A DNA stretch of 64,000 nucleotides. It comes from Candidatus Latescibacterota bacterium (lineage in GTDB: Bacteria > Latescibacterota > UBA2968 > UBA8231). Where the stretch lies: assembly GCA_022820485.1 (NCBI GenBank), contig JAJEFJ010000008.1, forward strand, positions 1-64,000, in the 5' to 3' direction. Numbering within the stretch: position 1 is the stretch's first letter; each line of letters begins with the position of its first letter. Position numbers and translations under genes: made by a program. Positions 32,002 to 40,727 of the stretch are shown in pieces. The notes below the pieces were generated by a model. That model had not been told where the DNA came from and made no database searches. It worked only from the letters and a program-made list of their open reading frames with translations.

Positions 32002-32845
32002 CGTCCTATTGCTGGCTCTCGTCCCCCCGGTCGGCGCAGCTTTTGAATTTTCGGGACGGGGTGCCCAGAGCACGGCACTCGGCGGCGCTTTTGCCGCCAG
32101 CATTCGGACGGCTGAGGCCGTTTGGTACAATCCGGCCGGCAACGCCCAGCAGCAAAAGTGGCAGGCTGGCACGACGCACGCGTTGCTTTATCCCGGGTTG
32201 GATCAAAGTCCAGCCCTAAACTGCTTGTCGGTCACCGGTCCCTTGCGCGGCGGCGGTTTCCAACTGGGCGTCTCGTTTCTCGGTGCCGATGGCTGGCGCG
32301 AAGAAGTGATTGCCTTGGGTTACGGGCAGCCGTTGCACGAGCGATTCGCCTTGGGTGGCGGCTTGCGCACCAGCGCTTGGAAAGCTGGCGACCTGTCGCA
32401 CCGAGCTTGGCACGTCGATATAGGTGCCACTTGGGAAGTGGGTTTCATACACCCGCGGGCGTACCTGCGCCTAGCGTTGGTCGCCAAAGGCTTAAACGGC
32501 GCGAACATCGCTGCGGGAGGCCAAGCCGCTGGCCAAAAAAAGCCGGTCGTGGTTGCGGCGGCCCTGCTCAATTGGGCGGGGCGGGAAGTCCTGCTCGACA
32601 TTGAGCGCCGCGATGGACGAACGGAGTTCAGAGTGGGGTACGAGACGCGGACGGTGAGTCTCAACGGCGCTCGGTTCCGCATGGGCGGGGCCGCGGTTGG
32701 TTCGGGTTTTGACGAGAGAGAGCTCAATGTGGGGCTTGGCCACAACTATAAGCAATGGCATTTCGATTATGCTTATTCATACCCGATGCATCTCTCCGGC
32801 TATGGAGGCGTGCATCGGTTCAGCGTTGGGTATCGCCAACACTGA
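31985..32845 (+). CDS. PorV/FadL-like outer-membrane barrel protein
   Basis: A 286-residue beta-barrel protein. A signal peptide (about residues 1-18, VPPVGA) is followed by FEFSGRGAQSTALGGAFAAS and AVWYNPAG, the hallmark of PorV/PorQ and the UPF0164/FadL-like group. The remainder alternates hydrophobic and polar residues and ends in strand-like YGGVHRFSVGYRQH. It starts with a TTG at 31985, overlapping the previous gene by 17 bases; GAGG sits six bases before it, and no ATG lies early enough to include the ALGG motif. PorV shuttles type IX cargo to the sortase, while other members carry small hydrophobic molecules. The choice between these is open. Confidence 0.72.
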   Translation: MWWRTSVLLLALVPPVGAAFEFSGRGAQSTALGGAFAASIRTAEAVWYNPAGNAQQQKWQAGTTHALLYPGLDQSPALNCLSVTGPLRGGGFQLGVSFLGADGWREEVIALGYGQPLHERFALGGGLRTSAWKAGDLSHRAWHVDIGATWEVGFIHPRAYLRLALVAKGLNGANIAAGGQAAGQKKPVVVAAALLNWAGREVLLDIERRDGRTEFRVGYETRTVSLNGARFRMGGAAVGSGFDERELNVGLGHNYKQWHFDYAYSYPMHLSGYGGVHRFSVGYRQH

Positions 32846-32897
32846 GTTTAGAATGCGACTGAAGACAGAATCTCTACACTGCATGAGGATAGCTGCC

Positions 32898-35819
32898 ATG
32901 AGTAGTAATGCGAGAAAGAGAATGGTAAGGGCCGCGCTACTAGCGCTTGTGGGATTGGGAATGCTGGGTGCCGATGCCGAAGCGCAGACCTTTCTGCGCA
33001 ACCGGGATTTCCTCAACCTCGGCCATCCCGAACCGTATTTAAACTACGGGCGCAAGGAGTACGATCCCTATCCTTCGGTGATCAACGCACGCAATCGCTA
33101 CGACCGCTTAGGCAATTACCTGTCGCGCGGTTTCAATGTCTTCACATGGGAATTTTCCCGCCCTGGGGAAAGTAATATCAATACCCGTACTGCCCAGTAC
33201 TTGGGATGGTTTGCCAACTTGGTGATGCTCAACGACTCGTACAAGGGCTGGAACTACCGAGTGACCTTGGGCGAGGACATCCGCGCCAAGTTTTCAGATC
33301 TGACCTTTAGCGATCCGCGCTTCTATGGCATCTTGCTCGACGGCGCTTCCTCGGACAACAGGTTCACCCTGATGCTGAGCCAAGGCGGCGACATGTTGGG
33401 GGCCGCCAAGTTTTCGACCTTCAAAGCGACTCGGGAGACCTCGCCAGTGTTGATTTTTGGCGGCCACTGGGAGACTAAGCTAGGCAACGTGCTGCGCATG
33501 GGTGCCACGTACTTCAACCAGCACATGGCCAATACGGCCGACGAGAACGGCTCCTTCCTCAAGGGCGATACCCCCTACAGCATGCTGCCGCCTTCTTTCA
33601 TCGAAGTCATTATCGAAGACGATTCGCCCGACGATATTGGCCGGGCGGCCACTGTGTACGATGTAGATGTGGTAGTTATCGGCGAGTCGCAGGGACAGCG
33701 GGTGCGCCTGACTAGCATTGAAGGCGATCCTGAGTACGATTCGAGTTTGAAGATGATCGATCCCGTCGGTGGAGTCGAGGGTGGGTTGTCGGTAGCCGGC
33801 GGCGATCAAGTGGTCTTTCGCTTCCAAATGCCGCAATTCAATCTCCCGGATGCCTCGGAGTACTCGGCCGATCCTGATGGCTTTGCGCCAGGCCTGACGA
33901 TGAAATCCGTGCGCTTCTTGGCCGATGTCGAAGGCGACTATCGCATTTTGGTGCGCCAACAGCACTTGTTCTTCGACCAGCGGGCCCACCAAAAGAACGT
34001 GGACAAAGTGGCCGAAGGAGACGACCGATACGCTCCGGGCGGCAGGAGCTACGTCAATCCTTTTACCGGGCTGAAAGGCGACGACGCAATTAAACCACTC
34101 GAAGATGTGCTAACGGAAAATCCCGACGCCTTCAAGCAGTGGCCGGTGGTGCCGGATCCGACATTTACTCAGGCGCAGCCGTTTTTGCAATACAAGTGGG
34201 ATCTGCTCGATCCGACTCGGGTAGGCTATACGGTCTTGCGCTCCGAGGGCAGCGACTCGGGCCGCAAGGTGGTCGAGTTCGACTACGGCATCCCCACCGG
34301 TCAGGCGCTCTACGGGTTGGACTGGGACTTAAGTCTCAAAGGGCTAAAAGTAAAAGGCGAGTTGGTCGCCAATCCTCAGTATTTTCTGTTCCCAGTGGGC
34401 AGCAATGCCGGCAAGCGCTTTGACAAGCAAGCCCTCGGCTATTTCCTCACGGCCCAAAAGGAAGTAGGCCCGATCGAGCTAGGCGGCGAAGTTTTCAACC
34501 TAGATCCAGACTACAGCGGCAACTACGACAGCGCCCGGGGCGGTGTGGCTTTTTTCAGCGACGATTGCTTTGTGTGTCCACAGATGCAGGAAATGTTTGT
34601 CATGACCGATAATGACGACAACGATCAGTGGCCAGACGAGATGATTAACGAACTGCCGAGTGCGGAGAAGTCGGATTCGGGCATTTTCCCCGGCTTGGAC
34701 GAAAACAACGACCTAATCCCGGACAGCGATCAAAATTTCAACGGGATCCCCGACTGGACCGAGCCGATCCTCTTTTACGACGCCGATCCGCCGGATTTCA
34801 TCTACGGCATCGACTTCAACAACAACGGCGTAGTCGATTACCGCGAAAACGACGCATTGCCCGACTATCCATACCCACGGGACCGCCGGGGCGCTCACTT
34901 GGTGGCCACCAAGAAAGGCTTGGGACGCTGGGGCAAATGGGCCTCTGTAGGCTATTACACTATGCAGGAGCCGGCCGGTGGCGGCGAAGCCAAGGCCATC
35001 TACGCCCGCTACGAGCACAACTTCACCTCGCCCTATTTGGGCAAAATTCGCATCAACGAGGACATCAAGCAGGTTAAAGACGACATCCGCGACGACGTGT
35101 ACGTCTGGGAAGACGTGGGTTTTACCCAGCGGATACCCAGTCCCTTCCCACATTTGAAAGGCCCGATGATTGAGGCGAAGGATCTCAATTCGCAGATTTT
35201 CCCGCCGGATGTCGATCCGCTGAACATGCGCAATAGCTTGGTCAATACCTTGTTCATCAGCTCGACCTTTCGGCAGCTTTCCAACCTCAACGTCATCAAC
35301 AGCGTCCAGTGGATTCGCAACAGCAAAGCCGCAGACGAGTTCGACGACGGCACCCAGCAGGAAGCCGGAGTGATTTCGACCTTTACGATGGTCAACCGGC
35401 TCGACTATACGATCAGCGCCGGCAACCTGAACATCCGCCCGATGTTCAAGCACCTATTGTTGCGCGAGCATGATAGTATTCTTGAAGATGCCACGGGCGA
35501 GGGCAGTATTCGCTCGTTTTCGATTTACGCGCCGATCATCAGGACCCGCTTCGACCTGACGGCCAAGTCCAATCTGCAACTGGGCTTCCAAGGCTTGCCT
35601 TTCTGGCGGCACACCAGCTTGGACCGGGTGAACGAAAGCAACGATTTTAAGGAGTGGACGCTCGTGCTAATGATGAGTAACCGCTCGGATCACTACGGCT
35701 ACAATCTCGCCTCCCAGTTCGGCTTTATCCGAACCAGCCGGGAGTACGACGATGCCACTCGCGCTTCCGATAGCTTCGACAACTCGCGCCTGTTTTTTGA
35801 TATTGTGGCCGGGTTCTAG
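32898..35819 (+). CDS. Large outer-membrane-type protein (973 aa), paralogue of 25913-28900
   Basis: A 973-residue exported protein. The start at 32898 has GAGG nine bases upstream and gives the signal MSSNARKRMVRAALLALVGL ending near ADAEAQ; the frame is open further upstream but overlaps the previous gene without a ribosome-binding site. It shares with its paralogue DDSPDDIGRAATVYDVDVVV, RLTSIEGDPEYD, VEGDYRILV, FDYGIPTGQALYGLDWDLSL, the acidic loops DENNDLIPDSDQNFNGIPDW and GIDFNNNGVVDYRENDALPD, YPYPRDRRG and IKQVKDDIRDDVYV. It ends FFDIVAGF, again with a C-terminal Phe. An extra cysteine pair (CFVCPQ) occurs only here. It leads into the TPR, ExbB and ExbD genes, so it may be a component or substrate of that machinery. 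Confidence 0.72.
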   Translation: MSSNARKRMVRAALLALVGLGMLGADAEAQTFLRNRDFLNLGHPEPYLNYGRKEYDPYPSVINARNRYDRLGNYLSRGFNVFTWEFSRPGESNINTRTAQYLGWFANLVMLNDSYKGWNYRVTLGEDIRAKFSDLTFSDPRFYGILLDGASSDNRFTLMLSQGGDMLGAAKFSTFKATRETSPVLIFGGHWETKLGNVLRMGATYFNQHMANTADENGSFLKGDTPYSMLPPSFIEVIIEDDSPDDIGRAATVYDVDVVVIGESQGQRVRLTSIEGDPEYDSSLKMIDPVGGVEGGLSVAGGDQVVFRFQMPQFNLPDASEYSADPDGFAPGLTMKSVRFLADVEGDYRILVRQQHLFFDQRAHQKNVDKVAEGDDRYAPGGRSYVNPFTGLKGDDAIKPLEDVLTENPDAFKQWPVVPDPTFTQAQPFLQYKWDLLDPTRVGYTVLRSEGSDSGRKVVEFDYGIPTGQALYGLDWDLSLKGLKVKGELVANPQYFLFPVGSNAGKRFDKQALGYFLTAQKEVGPIELGGEVFNLDPDYSGNYDSARGGVAFFSDDCFVCPQMQEMFVMTDNDDNDQWPDEMINELPSAEKSDSGIFPGLDENNDLIPDSDQNFNGIPDWTEPILFYDADPPDFIYGIDFNNNGVVDYRENDALPDYPYPRDRRGAHLVATKKGLGRWGKWASVGYYTMQEPAGGGEAKAIYARYEHNFTSPYLGKIRINEDIKQVKDDIRDDVYVWEDVGFTQRIPSPFPHLKGPMIEAKDLNSQIFPPDVDPLNMRNSLVNTLFISSTFRQLSNLNVINSVQWIRNSKAADEFDDGTQQEAGVISTFTMVNRLDYTISAGNLNIRPMFKHLLLREHDSILEDATGEGSIRSFSIYAPIIRTRFDLTAKSNLQLGFQGLPFWRHTSLDRVNESNDFKEWTLVLMMSNRSDHYGYNLASQFGFIRTSREYDDATRASDSFDNSRLFFDIVAGF

Positions 35820-35838
35820 AGCTTAGGAGATTGACACC

Positions 35839-38800
35839 ATGATTCTGGTAAATCTGCTGCTAATCGCAGCGGTCGGCGTGGCCGCCAGCCTGAGTACGCG
35901 CTTCTTCTCGCCGGTGGAATTGCAAGATCGCTTTGAGGAAGGTCAGAAGCTCTATGCGCTGGGGGACTACGATAGAGCCATTGAGCGCTATGAGGTCATT
36001 CTCTCCACCGAGAGCAATGCCATGATCAACGTGGAGGATGTAACCGTAGCGGTTGACGAGTTCATTCTGCCGGTGCGCGTGGGTGCCACGTATCAGCTAG
36101 GCAATACCTACAACAAGCTAGGTCTGGAAAAGTTGCAGCGCTCGCAGTTTTTGCGCTCGGAGCAAAAGGAGGCCGAGGCCGACGCCCGCTACGAGGAGGC
36201 GCTGCAAGATCTCAACAAGAGCCGCGACCACTTCCGCACCCTAGCCGCAGACGAGCGCGTCGATGATCGCACCCGAGTGATGGCTCAGTACCAGATGATT
36301 CAGACTAGTTACCAGCTCAAGGAGTACGAGCAGGTCATTGAGCAGGGGAACGCGCTGCTGCACAGCTTCCCCCACAGCCTCTACGAGGCGTCCGTTCACT
36401 ACGACCGAGCGTGGTCCTATTTTGAACTGGAGCGCTACGAGGAGGCCATCGCCAGCTTCAAACAAGTGTTAATCTTGGCCCCCAGAGGCTCTAACGCCGA
36501 TCGCTCGCTGTTCCAGATCTCCGAGAGCTACGACAAGCTAGGGCAGTACGATGAGGCGCTGGAGTTCCTCAACCGCCTCATCGCCCGCTACGACTTCGCG
36601 CAGATGACCGAGGAAGAAATCATCGAGATGACCACCCTCAAGCTCAAGGGCTTGGTCAAGGAGACGGCGCGTGAACTCGTCGCCAAGGCCCACCTGAAAA
36701 AGGGCGATATATACGCACGCAACGGAGAGGTCGAAAAGGCCCTCGCCACCTATGCCGTGCTTCCGGCCGAATACGCGGCCGAGCCGGTCTTGGTGCAAAA
36801 TAGCTATATCCGCACCGCCGAGTTGGTGCAGAAGGAACAGGGCACGACCGCGGCCATCGCCGCGTACAAGGACGCCATCGAAAAGGTCGAGGACAAGCTC
36901 TTTCAGGCTCGCACGCAGCTAACGGTCGCCTTGATGCTTTTCGACCAGGACGAGTACCTCAAGTCAGCACAAGAATACGAGATATACCTCAACGCCTACG
37001 GCGATGTGGCCCGGCGCATTGGCTTCGACCGCTATAAGGTTCTCTTTCGCATCGCCCAGTGCCACCAAGAATACGGGCGGCAGATTCTCAGTGAAGACCC
37101 GGCTAGAGCGGACGCGGAAATCGCCAAGGCACTCGAAGGCTACGACCAGCTTTTGAGCCAGAGCGAGGACAATGCCCTGATACCGGACGTGCTTTTTAAC
37201 GCTGGCTTTGCCAACCAACTCCTAAAGAAAAATGAAGTAGCGCAGCCGTTGTACCAACGATTAGTCGATGAGTATCCGAATCATCCAGCGGCTCCCAACG
37301 GCCTTTTGCAGTTGGCCCGCATAGCCTATGCCGCATCCGAACTCAATCGGGCCGAGGAAATCTATACGTCCTTCCTCAACCGATTCCCGGATTCAGAACT
37401 GTGCAATACGACGCGGATGGAGTTGGGACTCACCTATAAGCGCCTCGAGGATTCAGATAGCGCCATCGCCGCCTATGAGACGGTGGAAGCGGGTTGGGAC
37501 AAGTGGCCTACCGTGCAGGTCGAATTGGCTGAGCTGTACATGGGCAAGCAGGAGTACGAAAAGGCGCGCAAGACCTTATCTCGCGCCTTGGATCAAGCCG
37601 GAGACGACACCCTAAAGGGCCAGATGCACTATACCTTGGCCCGGGTGCATTTTGCCGAGGACAATTTCGCCGGTGCGATTGACTCTTGGGGGGAGGCCAT
37701 TGCGCTGAATCCGCCCACGCACATCCTGCAAAATTCGCTGCTGGCCCGTGGGGGTGCGTACTACGAGGTTGCCAAACAGCAAGACGCCGTCGGCGACACG
37801 GCCCAGGCCCGCGTGAGCTATGAGGCGTCGTTGGAGGATATGAAGGCCCTGCTCGAAAGCGATCCCGCACCCCAGATAAAGGACAGTGCCTTCCGCACGC
37901 TGGGGGCTGGCATGATCCGCTTGGGACGGCAAGAAGAGGCGGCTAGCTACTATCAAGAGCTCATTGCCGCGTCGGACGACCCGCAGGAACAGGCGACCTT
38001 TAGTATGCTCCTGACCGAGCTGTACTACGATCAGCAGGACTTCATCCAAGCCGAAAAATTCGCTCGCCAGCTCCTCGACATGCAGTTTGAAGACGATAAT
38101 CAGGCGGGTTACTACCGCAAAGAACGCGCCTATTCCATTATCGGCAATGCGCTATTGCAGCAAAAGAAGTACGAGGAAGCCGCCCGCATCTTTGCCCAAG
38201 GTCTCAAGCGCTATCCGAATTCGGGCGAGAGCGGCAACTTGGCCTTCTCCAAGGGCTTTGCCGAAATCAGCTACGGCGACTACGAGACAGCAGCCAAGAG
38301 CTTCAAGTCCTTTGTTGACAAATATTCGCGCAACGCCAACCGCATTCACGGCCAGTACTATCTGGCCCACAGCCTCCAAGCTCTGACGCGGTTTAAGGAG
38401 GCCGCGGCCGCTTTTACCGAACTGGTCGAGCGCTATCTCCAATCCCAATACGAGGAAGAAGCGCTTTTTCTCATTGGCGAAAACTACTACAACGAGCAGG
38501 CCTTTGCCGAGGCCGTGATCGCATACCAAGCCCTCTTGGCCAAATATCCCCAAGGGCCATACGGCGGGTCGGCGCAGTACGCGTTGGCTTGGTCCTTTGT
38601 CGAACAAGAGGAGATGGAGCAAGCAGTAGGCGCGATGCAAGACCTAGTTGCCAATTACCCCGAGAGCGAATTCGCCCCCAAAGCGCAGTTTACCATTGGC
38701 GACTACTACTACAATATCCAGTCTTATGACGAGGCCATGGCGGCCTACGAGAAAGTACTCAAGCTATATCCCAACTCCGAAGAGGCGTCGCGGGCCACAA

Positions 38801-39111
38801 CTTTAGTGGAAGAGCTAAGCGAGATCCAGGCCAGCTTTAGCTACAACGAGGCCATGAAGCTCTTTGAAGCCAAAGACTACGAGCAGGCCGTACCAGCCTT
38901 ACAGGAAATTATCCGCGATTACCCCGGCACCTATACGGAATTGGCTGCGTACTGCAACTTGGGGCTGGTCTATGAAATCACGCGCCAGTGGTCGCAGGCG
39001 GTGGAAAACTATCAGGTAGTAGAAGAAAAGGGCGGGGACAAGCCGGAAAACGCCGATGTGGTCAGTTTTGCCAAGCTGCACCGAGAATGGATTGTGGAAA
39101 ACCGGCTCTAG
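35839..39111 (+). CDS. Very long TPR-repeat envelope protein (1090 aa)
   Basis: A 1090-residue protein with an N-terminal hydrophobic segment (MILVNLLLIAAVGVAASLST) and then TPR-like helical repeats throughout, more than twenty. They include the BamD/YbgF-type pattern with aromatic and Pro positions (LAKYPQGPYGGSAQYALAWS, VLKLYPNSEEA, YLQSQYEEEALFLIGENYYN). Such arrays recall the Tol-Pal partner CpoB/YbgF and BamD, which sit beside TolQ/TolR-type proteins, and the genes after it are exactly ExbB and two ExbD. GGAG precedes the ATG. I infer a periplasmic scaffold working with that motor. The low-complexity alternation of YxxA repeats makes strand assignment easy, and both competing frames on the minus strand are shadows of it. 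Confidence 0.85.
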   Translation: MILVNLLLIAAVGVAASLSTRFFSPVELQDRFEEGQKLYALGDYDRAIERYEVILSTESNAMINVEDVTVAVDEFILPVRVGATYQLGNTYNKLGLEKLQRSQFLRSEQKEAEADARYEEALQDLNKSRDHFRTLAADERVDDRTRVMAQYQMIQTSYQLKEYEQVIEQGNALLHSFPHSLYEASVHYDRAWSYFELERYEEAIASFKQVLILAPRGSNADRSLFQISESYDKLGQYDEALEFLNRLIARYDFAQMTEEEIIEMTTLKLKGLVKETARELVAKAHLKKGDIYARNGEVEKALATYAVLPAEYAAEPVLVQNSYIRTAELVQKEQGTTAAIAAYKDAIEKVEDKLFQARTQLTVALMLFDQDEYLKSAQEYEIYLNAYGDVARRIGFDRYKVLFRIAQCHQEYGRQILSEDPARADAEIAKALEGYDQLLSQSEDNALIPDVLFNAGFANQLLKKNEVAQPLYQRLVDEYPNHPAAPNGLLQLARIAYAASELNRAEEIYTSFLNRFPDSELCNTTRMELGLTYKRLEDSDSAIAAYETVEAGWDKWPTVQVELAELYMGKQEYEKARKTLSRALDQAGDDTLKGQMHYTLARVHFAEDNFAGAIDSWGEAIALNPPTHILQNSLLARGGAYYEVAKQQDAVGDTAQARVSYEASLEDMKALLESDPAPQIKDSAFRTLGAGMIRLGRQEEAASYYQELIAASDDPQEQATFSMLLTELYYDQQDFIQAEKFARQLLDMQFEDDNQAGYYRKERAYSIIGNALLQQKKYEEAARIFAQGLKRYPNSGESGNLAFSKGFAEISYGDYETAAKSFKSFVDKYSRNANRIHGQYYLAHSLQALTRFKEAAAAFTELVERYLQSQYEEEALFLIGENYYNEQAFAEAVIAYQALLAKYPQGPYGGSAQYALAWSFVEQEEMEQAVGAMQDLVANYPESEFAPKAQFTIGDYYYNIQSYDEAMAAYEKVLKLYPNSEEASRATTLVEELSEIQASFSYNEAMKLFEAKDYEQAVPALQEIIRDYPGTYTELAAYCNLGLVYEITRQWSQAVENYQVVEEKGGDKPENADVVSFAKLHREWIVENRL

Positions 39112-39159
39112 TGAGCTTTTAACGCAACGCAAAGTAGGACACAATACCGGGAGGTTGTA

Positions 39160-39834
39160 ATGGAGCAGAATTTTTTAGTTGACCAGTTTTTCAAAGGCGG
39201 GCCTATCATGTGGCCCTTGTTGCTCTGCTTGCTGATCGCCCTAGCCATCATCATAGAACGGCTGTGGCGTCTGCTGACGGTCCCGGGCGAAGAGGAAGCC
39301 GAACAGCAGCTCAATGAGGCCGAGGAAGTGCTCAGCAGCCAAGGCGAAGGCGGGGCCATTGAGCTGTTTCGCCAGGGCAGTGGCGTGCTCAACTTCATCT
39401 TCGCCGCGCTGGTGAAGCGCTACGATACCTTGGTGCTGGAAAATCGCACGGATCTAGAGGACATGCGCCAAGAGTTGATCTTGGCTACTGAGGAGGCTGG
39501 CGAGATGTATCTCGGCCGTCTGCTCAACGCTCTGGGAACCATTGGCGTCCTCTCCCCGCTGATGGGGTTGTTGGGCACGATCATGGGTATGATTAATGCC
39601 TTCGACGCGATTGCCCGCGCCGGGGCTGGCGATCCGGCGGCTGTGGCCAGTGGCATCTCTGAGGCCCTGATCACGACGGCTAGTGGCCTCATCGTCGCCA
39701 TTCCGACCATCATCTTCCACCGCTACCTCTCCGGCCGTGCGGAAAAGGTCTTCAAGAGCGTGGAGCTATACTGCCACGCCTTCGCCAATACCCTGCTGGT
39801 GCGCTTCCAGGCCAGCCAGCAGGAGGCCAGCTAG
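39160..39834 (+). CDS. MotA/TolQ/ExbB proton-channel family protein
   Basis: A 224-residue inner-membrane protein with three spans: residues about 18-37 (MWPLLLCLLIALAIIIERLW), then two in the C-terminal half. The family core is clear: LLNALGTIGVLSPLMGLLGT, IMGMINAFDAIARAGAGDPA and SEALITTASGLIVAIPTIIF, which line the proton path with ExbD. It begins 48 bases after the TPR gene with GGGAGG eight bases upstream and is followed by two ExbD genes spaced 18 and 4 bases apart. It is the stator of a proton-driven motor that would energise the outer membrane. No TonB gene is adjacent, so the energy user may be the large TPR protein or the gliding-type envelope proteins. Confidence 0.92.
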   Translation: MEQNFLVDQFFKGGPIMWPLLLCLLIALAIIIERLWRLLTVPGEEEAEQQLNEAEEVLSSQGEGGAIELFRQGSGVLNFIFAALVKRYDTLVLENRTDLEDMRQELILATEEAGEMYLGRLLNALGTIGVLSPLMGLLGTIMGMINAFDAIARAGAGDPAAVASGISEALITTASGLIVAIPTIIFHRYLSGRAEKVFKSVELYCHAFANTLLVRFQASQQEAS

Positions 39835-39852
39835 GCAGAAAGAGACGCTGCG

Positions 39853-40272
39853 ATGCGGCAGAGACGAAAGAGTGGATACGGCAAAAGCGCCTTCAAGGCC
39901 TCGGAAAACCCGGATCTGACTCCGCTGATCAACTGCATGTTCTTGCTGTTGGTTTTCTTTATGGTGGCGACCACTTTCGTCAATCCCAAGGGCCTGAGCG
40001 TAGATCTACCGGGCGGCGAAGGCGAGTCGAGAGCGACCAAGGACATGAACATCGTGATTGACCCGGACCAGACGATCCAAGTCAACGGCGAGGTCACAGA
40101 TAAGGCAAGCTTGGCGGAAAAGATCCGTCAAGTCATCGAGGCCGACAACACCAAAAACGTGATTTTGGAGTCCGCGCGTTCAGTGCCTCACGCCTATGTG
40201 GTGCAAGTGATGGACATTGCTCGCGGCGAGGGCATTGAGGCCATCGCTTTCGCCAAGAGCGGAGAAGGATAG
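39853..40272 (+). CDS. ExbD/TolR-family protein lacking the membrane aspartate
   Basis: A 139-residue protein with one N-terminal span and a periplasmic domain (VDLPGGEGES, IVIDPDQTIQVNGEV, VILESARSVPHAYVVQVMDI). In functional ExbD/TolR the span contains an essential aspartate in LTPxID. Here the span reads LTPLINCMFLLLVFF, with Asn27 at that position (codon AAC at 39931-39933). It cannot carry protons in the normal way. The second ExbD, 4 bases downstream, keeps the Asp. I infer that this copy is a structural partner in a mixed ExbD dimer. The gene has normal length and spacing, so it is not degraded. Confidence 0.88.
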   Translation: MRQRRKSGYGKSAFKASENPDLTPLINCMFLLLVFFMVATTFVNPKGLSVDLPGGEGESRATKDMNIVIDPDQTIQVNGEVTDKASLAEKIRQVIEADNTKNVILESARSVPHAYVVQVMDIARGEGIEAIAFAKSGEG

Positions 40273-40276
40273 CGCG

Positions 40277-40696
40277 ATGGCTAGACGGAGACAATCGCTG
40301 GCAGAAAAAGCCGGCGAATTTGAGCTGAATCTGACGCCGATGATCGACGCAGTGTTCCTGCTGCTGATCTTCTTTATGACCACCACGGTCTTTGTCAAGG
40401 CCACTCAGCTCAAGATCGAGCTGCCCGACTCGGTTCACTACGATCAGCTCAAATCCGAAAAGAAGCTGAATCTGCGCATCTCAAGCGAGGGTCAGCTCGA
40501 GATCAACGGGCAGCTTGTGGCTATGGGGCAGCTAGCGAGTTGGTTAGAGCGCGAGAAGGTCCGCAGCGGCTCATCGACGCTGATTATCACTGCGGACGCG
40601 GATGCTGCACACGGCCATATTATCGACGCGATGGAAACGGCCACCATGGCGGGCATAGAAAAGATCGACATCGAAACAGAGGAACCAACCAATTGA
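40277..40696 (+). CDS. ExbD/TolR-family protein with intact aspartate
   Basis: A 139-residue protein with a basic N-terminus and one span (ELNLTPMIDAVFLLLIFFMT, essential Asp24), followed by the periplasmic domain KIELPDSVHYDQL, LNLRISSEGQLEINGQL, and LIITADADAAHGHIIDAME. It is the proton-carrying partner of the ExbB protein at 39160. GGAG lies ten bases before the ATG at 40277, which is only 4 bases after the stop of the first ExbD. A longer frame extends upstream through that gene but the early part does not match the family. Confidence 0.92.
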   Translation: MARRRQSLAEKAGEFELNLTPMIDAVFLLLIFFMTTTVFVKATQLKIELPDSVHYDQLKSEKKLNLRISSEGQLEINGQLVAMGQLASWLEREKVRSGSSTLIITADADAAHGHIIDAMETATMAGIEKIDIETEEPTN

Positions 40697-40727
40697 CAAC
40701 AGCTAGCAAAAAGGGAGTTGCAATTTT

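Noticed and set aside
34713..35453. Minus-strand open frame of 246 codons opposite the second large protein
   Set aside because: Same shadow effect; no start signal and no family resemblance.
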